Positions 28,101-35,078 of a stretch of DNA of 55,522 nucleotides are shown piece after piece; positions within the stretch are counted from its first letter, which is position 1, and each line of letters opens with the position of its first letter. The notes beneath the pieces were generated by a model that was not told the DNA's origin, made no database searches, and saw only the letters and a program-made list of their open reading frames with translations. The DNA is from Brenneria alni (lineage in GTDB: Bacteria; Pseudomonadota; Gammaproteobacteria; Enterobacterales; Enterobacteriaceae): the NCBI RefSeq assembly GCF_003666245.1, contig NZ_MJLZ01000029.1, positions 1-55,522 of the forward strand, read 5' to 3'. The position numbers and the translations under genes are program-made.

Positions 28101-31100
28101 TGGTCGACGGTAACTACGCGGGACTGAGCGTCTATACGCTTGATAGCGAAAGCGGTCTGTATGCGCTCACGCAGCAGATCGCGGCGTCCACCTCGACCGA
28201 GCCTTACTTGTTCACCGGGGTAGGCATCAAGGCTGTGGGCGACTATGTGTTTGTTATCACCGATCCTGCCGCCAGCACCGTGGCCGACACGCTTATTGTC
28301 TACCAGCGTGGCAGTGATGGCGCACTCAACGCTATCTCCTATCTGCGCGACGGCGCCGACGACAGCGCAGGCACGATGGTGGAGATGTCCTCGCCCATTG
28401 ATATCACTGTCTCCAGCGACGGCCAGTCCGTCTATGTCGCCAGCGCCGACGGTGTGTCGATCTTCAGTTTTGATGCGGATAGTGGGACGCTGAGTGTCGC
28501 AGGACACATCGCGGGTCTGAGCAATGTCACGGGTGTTGCGCTGGCTGGCGATAACCACACGCTGTATGTAACGTCGTCGGATGGCACCCTTAGCCGCTAC
28601 GATATCAGCGCCAGTACGCCGGTTCTGCTGCAAGTGCTTACCAGCGACACCGACAGCGGTCTGTCTGGCGCCCGCCACATCAGTGTGAGCAGCAACGGTA
28701 TGGCCGTCGTTACCGGCGCGGGCGGACTGGTCAATCTCAGGGATGGGCTGGCCGCCAGCCTTGATCTCGCTTACACCGAACAAAGTACGATTTTATTGGC
28801 TCAGATACTGACGCTGACGGACGCGGACTATGACGCGTTAAACAATGGCAGCGGTAACTACGCAGAGGCGACGATCGCGATTGCCCGCGCCGATGGCATC
28901 AGCAGCGACGACAGTTACGGCTTTATGGATGGTAATGGCCTGACGCTGGTCGACGGCACGCTTTATCTCAATGATGCGGCCATCGGCGCTTTCGTCAGCC
29001 GTGATGGCGCATTGACCGTCACTTTCAGCGCCGACGTGACAACCGCCACGGCTAATCTGGTGCTGCAACAGATTACTTATACCAACAACAGCAACGATCC
29101 CGGCAGCAGTATTGCCCTGGTGCTGACGGTGTCCGACGCTTATACCTCTGACAGTGTGAGGCTGGCGCTGGCCGTTAACGAGGTCAATAATGCGCCGTCG
29201 TTGACGACTACCGGCATGACGGCAGCCTATACTGAAGATGGCGCTCCTGCCAGCCTGTTTAGCGCAACGGCCCTCAGTACGGTGGAAGCGGGGCAGGAGA
29301 TTGTCGGCCTCACGCTGACGGTATCGGGCCTGACCGATGGTGCGAGTGAAACGCTGACGGTTGACGGCACGGTGATTGCGCTGGTGGCGGGGTCGGGCGC
29401 TACCGCCAGCGGCTATGGCTACACGGTGACGGTCACAGGGGACACGGCCACCGTTGTTCTCAGTAGTGTAGACGGTATTGAAACAAGTGCCGCCGCGGGC
29501 TTGATTGACGCTATTACTTACGCCAACGCCAGCGACGATCCCACCACTGGCACTCGTACCGTAACGCTCACCGCCGTACAGGACAGCGGAGGGGTACAGA
29601 ACGGCGGTAGCGACATCACGGCACTGAACATTGCCGCCACCGTTACCGTGGCGGCGGTTAACGATGCGCCAGTGGTGAGCGCCAGTGCCAGCAACAGCGA
29701 TTATACGGGCAGCGCCATCAGTCTATTCAGCAATACTCATATTGATACGGTGGAAGCGGATGACCGTATTCTTGCCGTGACCTTAAGCGTTGCCGGAGTC
29801 GTGGATGGCGTCAATGAAGTCCTGAATATTGACGGGAGCAGCATCACCCTGACGGATGGCGCCAGCGTGACCACGGGTAATGGTTACCTTGTCAGCGTCA
29901 GCGTTAACGCAGATGGCGTTACCACTGTGACGATCGCCAGCGGCGCTGGCATCACCGCCGATCTGGCCGCAGCGCTGATCAATAGCATCAGCTATCAGAA
30001 TGCCGCCGCCAGCGGCGGCGATCGGGTCATCACCCTCATTGCGGTGCAGGATAGCGGCGGTAAAGATGGTGCTGGCCGTGACACGGTTAATCTGGCTATT
30101 TCCGCCACGGTATCCGTTAATTTTGTTCCGGAAATCACCGCTACTGACTATCGCCTGAACCAGGCCACCGAGAATGAAGCCTACAGCGTGACGCTGCCGG
30201 ACAATCTGTTTACCGACGCCGATGGCGACACGTTGACCTGGCGCCTCGACGGATTGCCTGACGGCCTGATTTTTGATGCCGACACCCGAACCATCAGCGG
30301 TACGCCGACTGAAAGCGGTACGTTTAGTCTGACCATAAGCGTTCAGGACAGCGCCGGTGGCCGCGCCACGTTGACGCTAACCCTGACGGTTGGACGGGAG
30401 ATGACATTTAACAACCTGATGCTGTTTGCCCGCCCAGGTGATGCTTTTGCGCCGGATAACACTGATCGTGAAGATGAAGGTGGATTAAATGAGCGCGTAT
30501 TTGCCAGTTCCCGGCCAACCGGTTCGTTGCTCAGGGCCGCCATACCGGCTGTGACGGCTGATGCGGCGGAAACACAGCGTCAGCGTGCAGCGGAATGGGG
30601 GCTGGAACCCGTTATGACGACGCTGCTGCCCGCGCTGGAAACCGTCAATTTCTCTTCCCGCGATCAGGGAACGCTTGTCAGCGATACCCGCTCAACCCTG
30701 TTCCAGACCATACGCGGACAAACCACGGCGCTGGAATCCGCATTCAGCAGTTTACAAGGCACACTCCAGCCGGATAACGCCGGAGCGCTGGTTTTCACCT
30801 TGCCACAGCACATTTTCAGCACCCGCGAAGGTGGCGCGGTGCTGACGTTGCAACTGGCAAATGGTCGTCCGCTGCCGTCATGGGTGCAGTTTGATGCCCG
30901 CAGCGGCGTGGTGCGGATAACCGATGCCAGCGCATTACAGGTCAATCAGATCCAACTGTCGCTGACCGCGCAAACCGCAGATGGCTCCAGCCGTACCCTG
31001 CCAATCACCCTGCGCGTCGGGCAGGGGGTAGAACCGCCAGTGCCGTTAACGCAGTTATATGAAACAGAGGCGGCAGCCACGTCATTATCTGTCCAGCGGC

Positions 31101-31228
31101 TTACGTCTGACCCGGCTGAAGTCGCCCATAGCGCAGGAAAAGCAGCATTTAGCCAACAGCTTGAGGCGCGCCGGAACATAGATGAATTATTGAATGCATT
31201 AGATCAGTTAACAGGGAGTGTGTCGTAA
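22118..31228 (+). CDS. Giant LEPR-motif surface/secreted repeat protein with three beta-propellers (3036 aa)
   Basis: This is probably an exported adhesin or matrix protein. The N-terminus has no Sec signal peptide but carries WVLEPRMMFDAAAVATV (residues 20-36), the LEPR motif of very large exported proteins. Approximate modules: Ig-like repeat I (60-205); propeller (205-545); DYDxL module (545-686); two cadherin-like CADG domains (686-880, core LPDGLTFDA); propeller (885-1241); DYDxL (1248-1385); three I repeats (1388-1862); propeller (1862-2217); DYDxL (2212-2355); two I repeats (2355-2668); CADG (2668-2759); C-terminal region with a weak CADG-like unit (2885-2970). Propellers show YVTN/lactonase-like blades (SxDGxxxYV). 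I saw no cysteine, no RTX nonapeptides and no LPXTG. AGGA precedes the ATG. The four export-type genes follow. The partner and ligand are unknown. Confidence 0.85.
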   Translation: MTFSRSKAGSAPQRIPRQAWVLEPRMMFDAAAVATVADVAVQVAPTDSAPGASATPVAATVTITDSSDSFPAVDLFSNVSVSPDTGGGELQELVITVDSSGGNQALIIDGSVITLTTATGNTKTNNYFYSVAVSGNVTTITVNIASSDTGYTAEGAAALIDGISYQAQDKSVESGEVSVTLTTLSDDSDSASLNISATITIDSQINVAPVLSGDSALEAAESFTADELGGSTEVAYSSDGSYAYVAGDGVLSVFSVDDSGRLALLQTLAVDNLGAVSHMVTSSDGLSVYATDGSSNIFVLDVNEDGTLRYVSTIDTNNGNVTGGLAISQDGAWVYVGTEWNGMVIYSRDAASSALNHAGRVDDGSRDGVIATAGDYVYAIYSGAGLFGSVSLSVYQRNDDGSLTTITSVTVSDLNLDFSNIDWSNPNYTNNVSTVTLAVSADGQYLYIAAPLKGVVFVYQFSGGNLTQLDSVAISGVSSITLNDEDGLLYAVSGDGAISVYSVAGNGGLIFSSSIAGNTSGSDIAVSGDGLSILAAGGSVSRYTSAQTLNLGEALTFASGLTLKDSNYDVLNGGEGDYNGASITVSASVDGGSFGFADGNGLTLENGVISLGDDAIAALSVSDGVLTVTFTDVATRAVANQVLQQLSYTNASVAMGSLLTLTVRGRDSGAGNLSSNDITLTLRANAVPQVNTDAATGYGLSSATSETAYRFTLFSGLFHDEDGDTLTWSVSGLPDGLTFDATTRTIAGTTAETGTFTVTVSATDPSGASASLALDLVVEQVANRAPEINPQAAATLDSAVENTAYSVTLDASLFNDADSRYGDSLSWSVSGLPDGLTFDAGTLTLSGAAATLGSYTVTVTVTDQSGASASTELTLRVITQSEADNSAPVLDVDESGLVYTAEGNLTGFSQYVYGLALSPDDGTLMVLGSGSNSHAITPSGNSTLYVYSRDADTGELTLVQTFVQGAADDGDDSNGIEINGLDSATSAVYSADGKYAYLVGKNASGNYVVTVFSVNDNGTLGVTGLSAEVTGASEIKQLTVSADGGALYVISSSTLYAYTVGENGALNLSGSYSDSYSTASAMAIDSSGNVYVLGGSKLIVYTANGDGTLTYATTGTGIGLSGTSRGIVVSDAGYIYATTGSNNTVVTLYYDSATNTVTRTSTASPGSQVWGLSLSQDGTALYAGGLTGQVYIYSVNGDGSLTHTNTLALSTNGRAFRYAISSDNTSIYVGGFYNRAGLSLISAGAVSGAYTEGETTNPAASVSLSDVDYDALADGAGNYNGATITLMREGGANSADSYSFSDGNGLTLADGVLSLNGAAIGTFASDNGALTIRFTADVTTVTANQVLQQIGYANTSSDPGSRVMLTLAVGDEYTTSSVNILLTVDEINNAPSLVSTAGDVTYTSGGNAVKLFSDTRISAGEVDQLISELTLTVSGVVDGESETLTIDGTAIALVAGSGTTTRGYRYTVTVEDNAVTVTLTGSEGIAANTAEALVNGIGYANHSDEPTISSRTVTLKTIKDNGGTNNNGVDTTALTISANVTLSLTNHAPSLSSTAASTTYVENADASNLFSNTVLSTGEDGQAIRSLTLTVAGLADGENETLIIDGISIVLVEGISGTTTSGYGYTVSVAEGTATVILNSVDGIAVGAAAALIDAIGYVNTSDDPTATARTVTLAAIQDDGGASNNGTDIATLAIAATVNVIAVNDAPGVVSSAVSGIYTESGSSISLFSDTAISTVEDGQGIIGLTLTVSGVVDGGSEILEIDGATIRLVAGSGATDSGYRYTVTVEGDTVTVAIDNSGSIDVSTAAALVDSINYLNLSTAFTAGDRTFTLSVQDNGGTENGGSDITTLAGSTIVTLVENTAPVLGSTPDNETLEVIQSLPAIEGITAIAATALSGDGSHLYVVASDGAVATFSRNASTGELIYQGSIVSGVTTVSDIQISDDGARLYILGEGGDAIAIFSRTTSDGSLSLTQTLATENVVDLGISSDGGAIYVVDGNYAGLSVYTLDSESGLYALTQQIAASTSTEPYLFTGVGIKAVGDYVFVITDPAASTVADTLIVYQRGSDGALNAISYLRDGADDSAGTMVEMSSPIDITVSSDGQSVYVASADGVSIFSFDADSGTLSVAGHIAGLSNVTGVALAGDNHTLYVTSSDGTLSRYDISASTPVLLQVLTSDTDSGLSGARHISVSSNGMAVVTGAGGLVNLRDGLAASLDLAYTEQSTILLAQILTLTDADYDALNNGSGNYAEATIAIARADGISSDDSYGFMDGNGLTLVDGTLYLNDAAIGAFVSRDGALTVTFSADVTTATANLVLQQITYTNNSNDPGSSIALVLTVSDAYTSDSVRLALAVNEVNNAPSLTTTGMTAAYTEDGAPASLFSATALSTVEAGQEIVGLTLTVSGLTDGASETLTVDGTVIALVAGSGATASGYGYTVTVTGDTATVVLSSVDGIETSAAAGLIDAITYANASDDPTTGTRTVTLTAVQDSGGVQNGGSDITALNIAATVTVAAVNDAPVVSASASNSDYTGSAISLFSNTHIDTVEADDRILAVTLSVAGVVDGVNEVLNIDGSSITLTDGASVTTGNGYLVSVSVNADGVTTVTIASGAGITADLAAALINSISYQNAAASGGDRVITLIAVQDSGGKDGAGRDTVNLAISATVSVNFVPEITATDYRLNQATENEAYSVTLPDNLFTDADGDTLTWRLDGLPDGLIFDADTRTISGTPTESGTFSLTISVQDSAGGRATLTLTLTVGREMTFNNLMLFARPGDAFAPDNTDREDEGGLNERVFASSRPTGSLLRAAIPAVTADAAETQRQRAAEWGLEPVMTTLLPALETVNFSSRDQGTLVSDTRSTLFQTIRGQTTALESAFSSLQGTLQPDNAGALVFTLPQHIFSTREGGAVLTLQLANGRPLPSWVQFDARSGVVRITDASALQVNQIQLSLTAQTADGSSRTLPITLRVGQGVEPPVPLTQLYETEAAATSLSVQRLTSDPAEVAHSAGKAAFSQQLEARRNIDELLNALDQLTGSVS

Positions 31229-31288
31229 CACATGACGCCACGTGAATTTCAATTAACCAATGAATTAATAAGAGGGGAGAAAACCCTG

Positions 31289-32995
31289 GTGAATCAACAC
31301 ATAGCAACACTCTGGGATAGTAAGCCAAAATCCGCCGGTTCCCGCGCTCTGACGCTGGCGGTGACACTGGCCTGTCTGGGACTGGCCGGGTGTGCGGTAA
31401 AGCCCGAGCCGATAACGCCGGAACAACAGATTGCGCAGGCGTTAAGCGATCGCACGCAGATGTTCGCCAATCAGGAGCCGGTGCGCGGCACCATCACGCT
31501 GGATGAGGCTATTGCCCGTGCGCTGAAATATAACCTGCAACAGCGGGTGGCGCTGATGGAGCAGGCAATGGAGGACGAATTGCTCGGCGTACAGAATCTG
31601 GATATGCTGCCTAAGCTGGCGGCGCGTGCCGGGTTGCAAACGCGTAACAACGTGGCTGGCTCCAGCAGTGAATCGGTGACTACCGGCGAGGAGTCGCTGG
31701 AAGCCTCCACCAGTCAGGATAAAACCCTGCGTACCGCCGATCTTTCACTGAGCTGGAACGTGCTGGATTTTGGCATCAGCTATTTCAACGCCAGGATGCA
31801 GGCGAATAAATCGCTGGCAGCGGAAGAACGCCGTCGCCGTGTGGTGGCGGATATCACCCGTCAGGTGCGCACGGTCTATTGGGAAGCGGCGACCGCCCAG
31901 CGTTTACAGCCGGAAGTGACGGCGGCGCTGGCCGAGGCGCGTCAGGCGCTGGAGTATGCCCGTCAGACGGAGCAACAGCGCCTGCTGGCACCGATAGACG
32001 CGCTGCGTTTCCAGAAAAATATGCTGGAAATGGTACGCCAGCTTGAGATCGTCGACAGCGATTTGGTGGTGGCCAAGTCCCGCCTGGCTTCGCTGATGAA
32101 TTTACCGCCCGCCAGCAAGTTTGATGTGGTGGTGCCTGGTGAAAGCAGCCTGATGGCGCCGAAAATGGCCTATTCTCTTGACGATCTGGAAAACTTCTCG
32201 ATGGTAAAACGTCCTGAAGTGCGTGAAGAAAGCTATCTGGCGCGTAATGCCGTGTTGGAAACCCGTAAATCGCTATTGCGCCTGCTGCCGGGCGTAGCGC
32301 TGTTTGCCGGTATTAATGGCGACAGCAACAGCTATCTGGTCAATCACCAGTGGGCGAATGCCGGTGTGCAGGTCAGCGGCAACCTGCTCAATGTCCTGTC
32401 ATGGTCATCGGTGAAACGTACCGGTCAGACCAATGAAGAACTGGCGGAAGTGCGGCGTCAGGCGCTGCGTATGGCGGTGCTGACCCAGGTGAACGTGGCC
32501 TGGCAGGAGTATCAGCAAAGTACCCGCATGTTCAGCCGTTATCAGGAGCTGGCGCGTATTCAGCGCGGCATTCTTAATCAAACCGAACTCACCGTGCGTA
32601 ATCAGGCGGCGACCCAGATGGAGCAGGTGCGGGTCAGCACCGAAACCATTCTCACCACCCGGGCGCGTGACCGCAGCTTTGCCGACGTGCAAAACGCATT
32701 GGGCGCGGTGTATCAGGCCGCCGGTCTGGATGTATTGCCCGATAACGTCAGCGATACCAGTCTGGCCGCCTTAAGCAATACCATTGCCCGTACCACCAGC
32801 AATCTTGAAACCGGCAGTGTGCCGGTGCCGCGCCTTTCCCTGGCCGCGCCGATGGCGGTCGCCGACACTCCGGCGGTAACCAAACCGGTCGCCGCCGTTA
32901 CGCCGCCAGCCGCCATTGCCGGAAAACCCTACCGCACGGTCAGCACGGATATGTGGGATAACCTGCAATCGTTACAGGCCGGGGGATCGCATTGA
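31289..32995 (+). CDS. TolC-family outer-membrane lipoprotein
   Basis: This is an outer-membrane efflux/secretion channel subunit of 568 residues from the GTG at 31289. That start follows GAGGGGAG, and the signal peptide then fits: a basic region, ALTLAVTLACLGLAGC, and the lipobox Cys at 35. Frame-open codons back to 31232 would put 19 extra residues before it. The body has the TolC pattern of two helical repeats (TLDEAIARALKYNLQQRVALMEQ ... QVRTVYWEAATAQRLQPEVTAALAEARQALEYARQTEQQRLL ... LTQVNVAWQEYQQSTRMFSRYQELARIQRGIL). The C-terminal 100 residues are Pro/Ala/Thr-rich, an unusual extension that could reach into the periplasm. It starts 60 bases after the giant gene and its stop overlaps the adaptor gene (TGATG). 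It most likely supplies the exit pore for the giant protein. Confidence 0.85.
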   Translation: MNQHIATLWDSKPKSAGSRALTLAVTLACLGLAGCAVKPEPITPEQQIAQALSDRTQMFANQEPVRGTITLDEAIARALKYNLQQRVALMEQAMEDELLGVQNLDMLPKLAARAGLQTRNNVAGSSSESVTTGEESLEASTSQDKTLRTADLSLSWNVLDFGISYFNARMQANKSLAAEERRRRVVADITRQVRTVYWEAATAQRLQPEVTAALAEARQALEYARQTEQQRLLAPIDALRFQKNMLEMVRQLEIVDSDLVVAKSRLASLMNLPPASKFDVVVPGESSLMAPKMAYSLDDLENFSMVKRPEVREESYLARNAVLETRKSLLRLLPGVALFAGINGDSNSYLVNHQWANAGVQVSGNLLNVLSWSSVKRTGQTNEELAEVRRQALRMAVLTQVNVAWQEYQQSTRMFSRYQELARIQRGILNQTELTVRNQAATQMEQVRVSTETILTTRARDRSFADVQNALGAVYQAAGLDVLPDNVSDTSLAALSNTIARTTSNLETGSVPVPRLSLAAPMAVADTPAVTKPVAAVTPPAAIAGKPYRTVSTDMWDNLQSLQAGGSH

Positions 32996-33741
32996 TGAAA
33001 GCGTGGCCGTTTCTGCTGGCAGGGGCGTTGCTGACGCCCTTGTTGGCTCAGGCGACAACAGGCAATGACATCCGCGTACAGCTCAGTGCGCTGCGTTACA
33101 CCATGCTTTCCAGCGAAATTGCGGCCAAAGTCACGGATATCGCGGTGAAAGAGGGGGAGCGCTTTAAACAGGGCGATACGCTGCTCACCTTTGACTGTAC
33201 GGTACTGAGAGAGAAACTGAATTACTCCGCCGCCGCTGAAAATGCCGCCCGTAAAAAACTGGCGATTGCCAACCGGCTGGACAAGCTCAATTCGATCAGT
33301 TTGTCTGAGGTGGATCAAGCCCGTTCGGCGGTATCGATGGCGCAGGCGGAAAGCGGCGTGAACCGCGCCATGCTGCAACGTTGCGTTATCATAGCGCCGT
33401 TTTCAGGCCGGGTAACGGAAACCAAAGTGAAACGCTGGGAATCGGTGCCGGAAGGCAAAGAACTGCTGGCGATTTACGATGACAGCGCCTTTGAACTGGA
33501 AATGATCGTGCCGTCGCGCTGGCTGGTGTGGTTAAAACAGGGCAATAGCTTTCAGGTCACGCTGGATGAAACCGGGCTAAGTTACCCGGCGGAAATCAGC
33601 CGTATCTCTTCAGCGGTTGAGCCTGTCAGTCAGTCCGTCAAAGTGTTTGGACGCATTACTCAATCCACCGCCGGGCTGCTGCCGGGGATGAGCGGCGTGG
33701 CGCAGATTATGCCGCCGACGGCAGGCGGCGTTGCGCCATGA
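32995..33741 (+). CDS. Periplasmic HlyD/MFP-type adaptor protein
   Basis: The 248-residue product has a signal peptide (KAWPFLLAGALLTPLLAQA) and no other membrane segment. It has a split biotinyl-lipoyl half (SSEIAAKVTDIAVKEGERFKQGDTLLTFD), a short coiled-coil hairpin (KLNYSAAAENAARKKLAIANRL ... VDQARSAVSMAQAESGVNRAML), the second lipoyl half (IIAPFSGRVTETKVKRWESV) and a beta-barrel part. It is smaller than pump adaptors such as AcrA (about 400 residues) and lacks the membrane-proximal domain. It should contact the TolC-like lipoprotein encoded just upstream. Start: ATG at 32995 inside TGATG; the in-frame TTG before it is less likely. It overlaps the next gene by four bases (ATGA). Confidence 0.85.
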   Translation: MKAWPFLLAGALLTPLLAQATTGNDIRVQLSALRYTMLSSEIAAKVTDIAVKEGERFKQGDTLLTFDCTVLREKLNYSAAAENAARKKLAIANRLDKLNSISLSEVDQARSAVSMAQAESGVNRAMLQRCVIIAPFSGRVTETKVKRWESVPEGKELLAIYDDSAFELEMIVPSRWLVWLKQGNSFQVTLDETGLSYPAEISRISSAVEPVSQSVKVFGRITQSTAGLLPGMSGVAQIMPPTAGGVAP

Positions 33742-35078
33742 CTCAGGCGGTAAGCGAGCAGGATAGTCGGCTGGCGCTGCTGGCGGAGCTGTTGCAACTG
33801 GAAAGCCGCGCCAGAGCGCGGGAAACACAGGATGAACTGGCGTTTTTCATCGTTAACGAAACGCACAATCTGGTGAAGTATCGTCAGGCGCTGCTGTGGG
33901 AGGGTGAAAGACAGCGTTTGTGCGCGGCGTCCGGTCTGGCGACCCTCGATGCTAACGCGCCGTTTTGCAGTGAATTCAGCCGTCTGTGCCGCCAGTGGCA
34001 ACAGCAAGATCGACCAACGCAAACCTTGCGCTGGCAGAATCTGCCAGCCAGCGACCAGTTGCTGTGGCAGGAATATCTGCCGGAGTTTCTACTGTGGCTG
34101 CCTTTGCGGCGTCCGCAAGGGGAGCCGCCGCTGGTGCTGATTCTGGCGCGAGACAGCGGGTGGCAGCCAGCGGAAGTCGTGCTATTGGAAAAACTGGCCG
34201 ACGCCTATTCCCACGCCTGGATTAGCTTAGGCAAAAAAAGACGCGGTAAAACCGTTATCCCGCCTAATCGGCGTCGGCTGATACTGGCGGGGGCGATAGC
34301 GCTGTTATTGATTATGCTGATCCCGGTGCGGCAATCGGTGCTGGCGCCAGCGGAGATTGTGGCGCACCGTCCGGTAATGGTGCGTGCGCCGGTAGCCGGG
34401 GTGGTCGACGATATCCTGGTACGCCCCAATCAGCAGATTACGGCCAATCAACCGCTGGTACGGCTGGATGCCCGCGAACTGGAAAACCGGCTGGAGTCCG
34501 GCCGTCAGGCGTTCGCCACCGCCGATGCCCAGTTCCGGCAGGCGCAGCAACAGGCGCTGTTTGATGCCAACAGCAAAGCCAGTCTGGCTGTACTGCAAAG
34601 CCGACGCGAACAGGCGCAGAGTGAAATGGATTTTCTGCAACGGCAACTGGAACGTATGCAACTGGTTTCCCCGCGTGACGGCGTGGCGATTTTTGATGAC
34701 GTCAGCGATTGGATCGGGCGGTCGGTGGCGGTCGGCGAACGCATTATGATGATTGCCGATCCGCATGATGTTGAGCTGGAGATCCAACTGCCCGCTGCCG
34801 ATGCCATTGCGCTGGATAAGGGGGCCGATGTGCGCCTATTCCTTAATGTGGCCCCAAACTCGGCACTGCCAGCGCAGTTGGAGCACATTGGCTACCGTTC
34901 GGCGCCCACGCCGGACAATATTATGGCCTACCGGCTGCGGGCCAAATTTATCCAGGATGATCCGCTGCTGCGCGTTGGGTTGAAAGGCACGGCGAAATTG
35001 TATGGTCAGCGCACGGTGCTGTTCGTCTATCTGTTGCGTAAGCCTTTAGCGACGCTGCGCGTGTGGCTGGGCGTGTAA
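33738..35078 (+). CDS. Inner-membrane adaptor with cytoplasmic GAF-like domain fused to HlyD domain
   Basis: This is a 446-residue fusion. Residues 1-170 form a soluble domain whose pattern (a helix, ELAFFIVNETHNLVKYRQALLWE, LWLPLRRPQGEPPLVLILARDSGW, LLEKLADAYSHAW) resembles a GAF sensor domain. A basic stretch (GKKRRGKTVIPPNRRR) and one membrane segment (180-197) follow. The periplasmic HlyD part comes next: VMVRAPVAGVVDDILVRPNQQITANQPLVRLD lipoyl half, coiled coil (ENRLESGRQAFATADAQFRQAQQQAL), second lipoyl half LVSPRDGVAIFDDVSDWIG, and a barrel. A cytoplasmic sensor joined to a periplasmic adaptor suggests ligand-gated assembly, which is inference. It overlaps the genes on both sides (ATGA before, TAATG after), so all four are coupled. 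Confidence 0.82.
   Translation: MTQAVSEQDSRLALLAELLQLESRARARETQDELAFFIVNETHNLVKYRQALLWEGERQRLCAASGLATLDANAPFCSEFSRLCRQWQQQDRPTQTLRWQNLPASDQLLWQEYLPEFLLWLPLRRPQGEPPLVLILARDSGWQPAEVVLLEKLADAYSHAWISLGKKRRGKTVIPPNRRRLILAGAIALLLIMLIPVRQSVLAPAEIVAHRPVMVRAPVAGVVDDILVRPNQQITANQPLVRLDARELENRLESGRQAFATADAQFRQAQQQALFDANSKASLAVLQSRREQAQSEMDFLQRQLERMQLVSPRDGVAIFDDVSDWIGRSVAVGERIMMIADPHDVELEIQLPAADAIALDKGADVRLFLNVAPNSALPAQLEHIGYRSAPTPDNIMAYRLRAKFIQDDPLLRVGLKGTAKLYGQRTVLFVYLLRKPLATLRVWLGV

Noticed and set aside
26417-28783. Long antisense open frames (467 and 320 codons) opposite the giant repeat gene
   Set aside because: They mirror the codon bias of the repetitive sense strand, look like low-complexity shadows (His/Arg/Gln/Asp-rich), and have no ribosome binding site or recognisable domain.
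22118-31228. RTX-type calcium-binding repeats or a type I secretion signal in the giant protein
   Set aside because: I found no GGxGxDxxx nonapeptides and no clear type I signal at the C-terminus, so the usual HlyBD/LapBC assignment is not supported.
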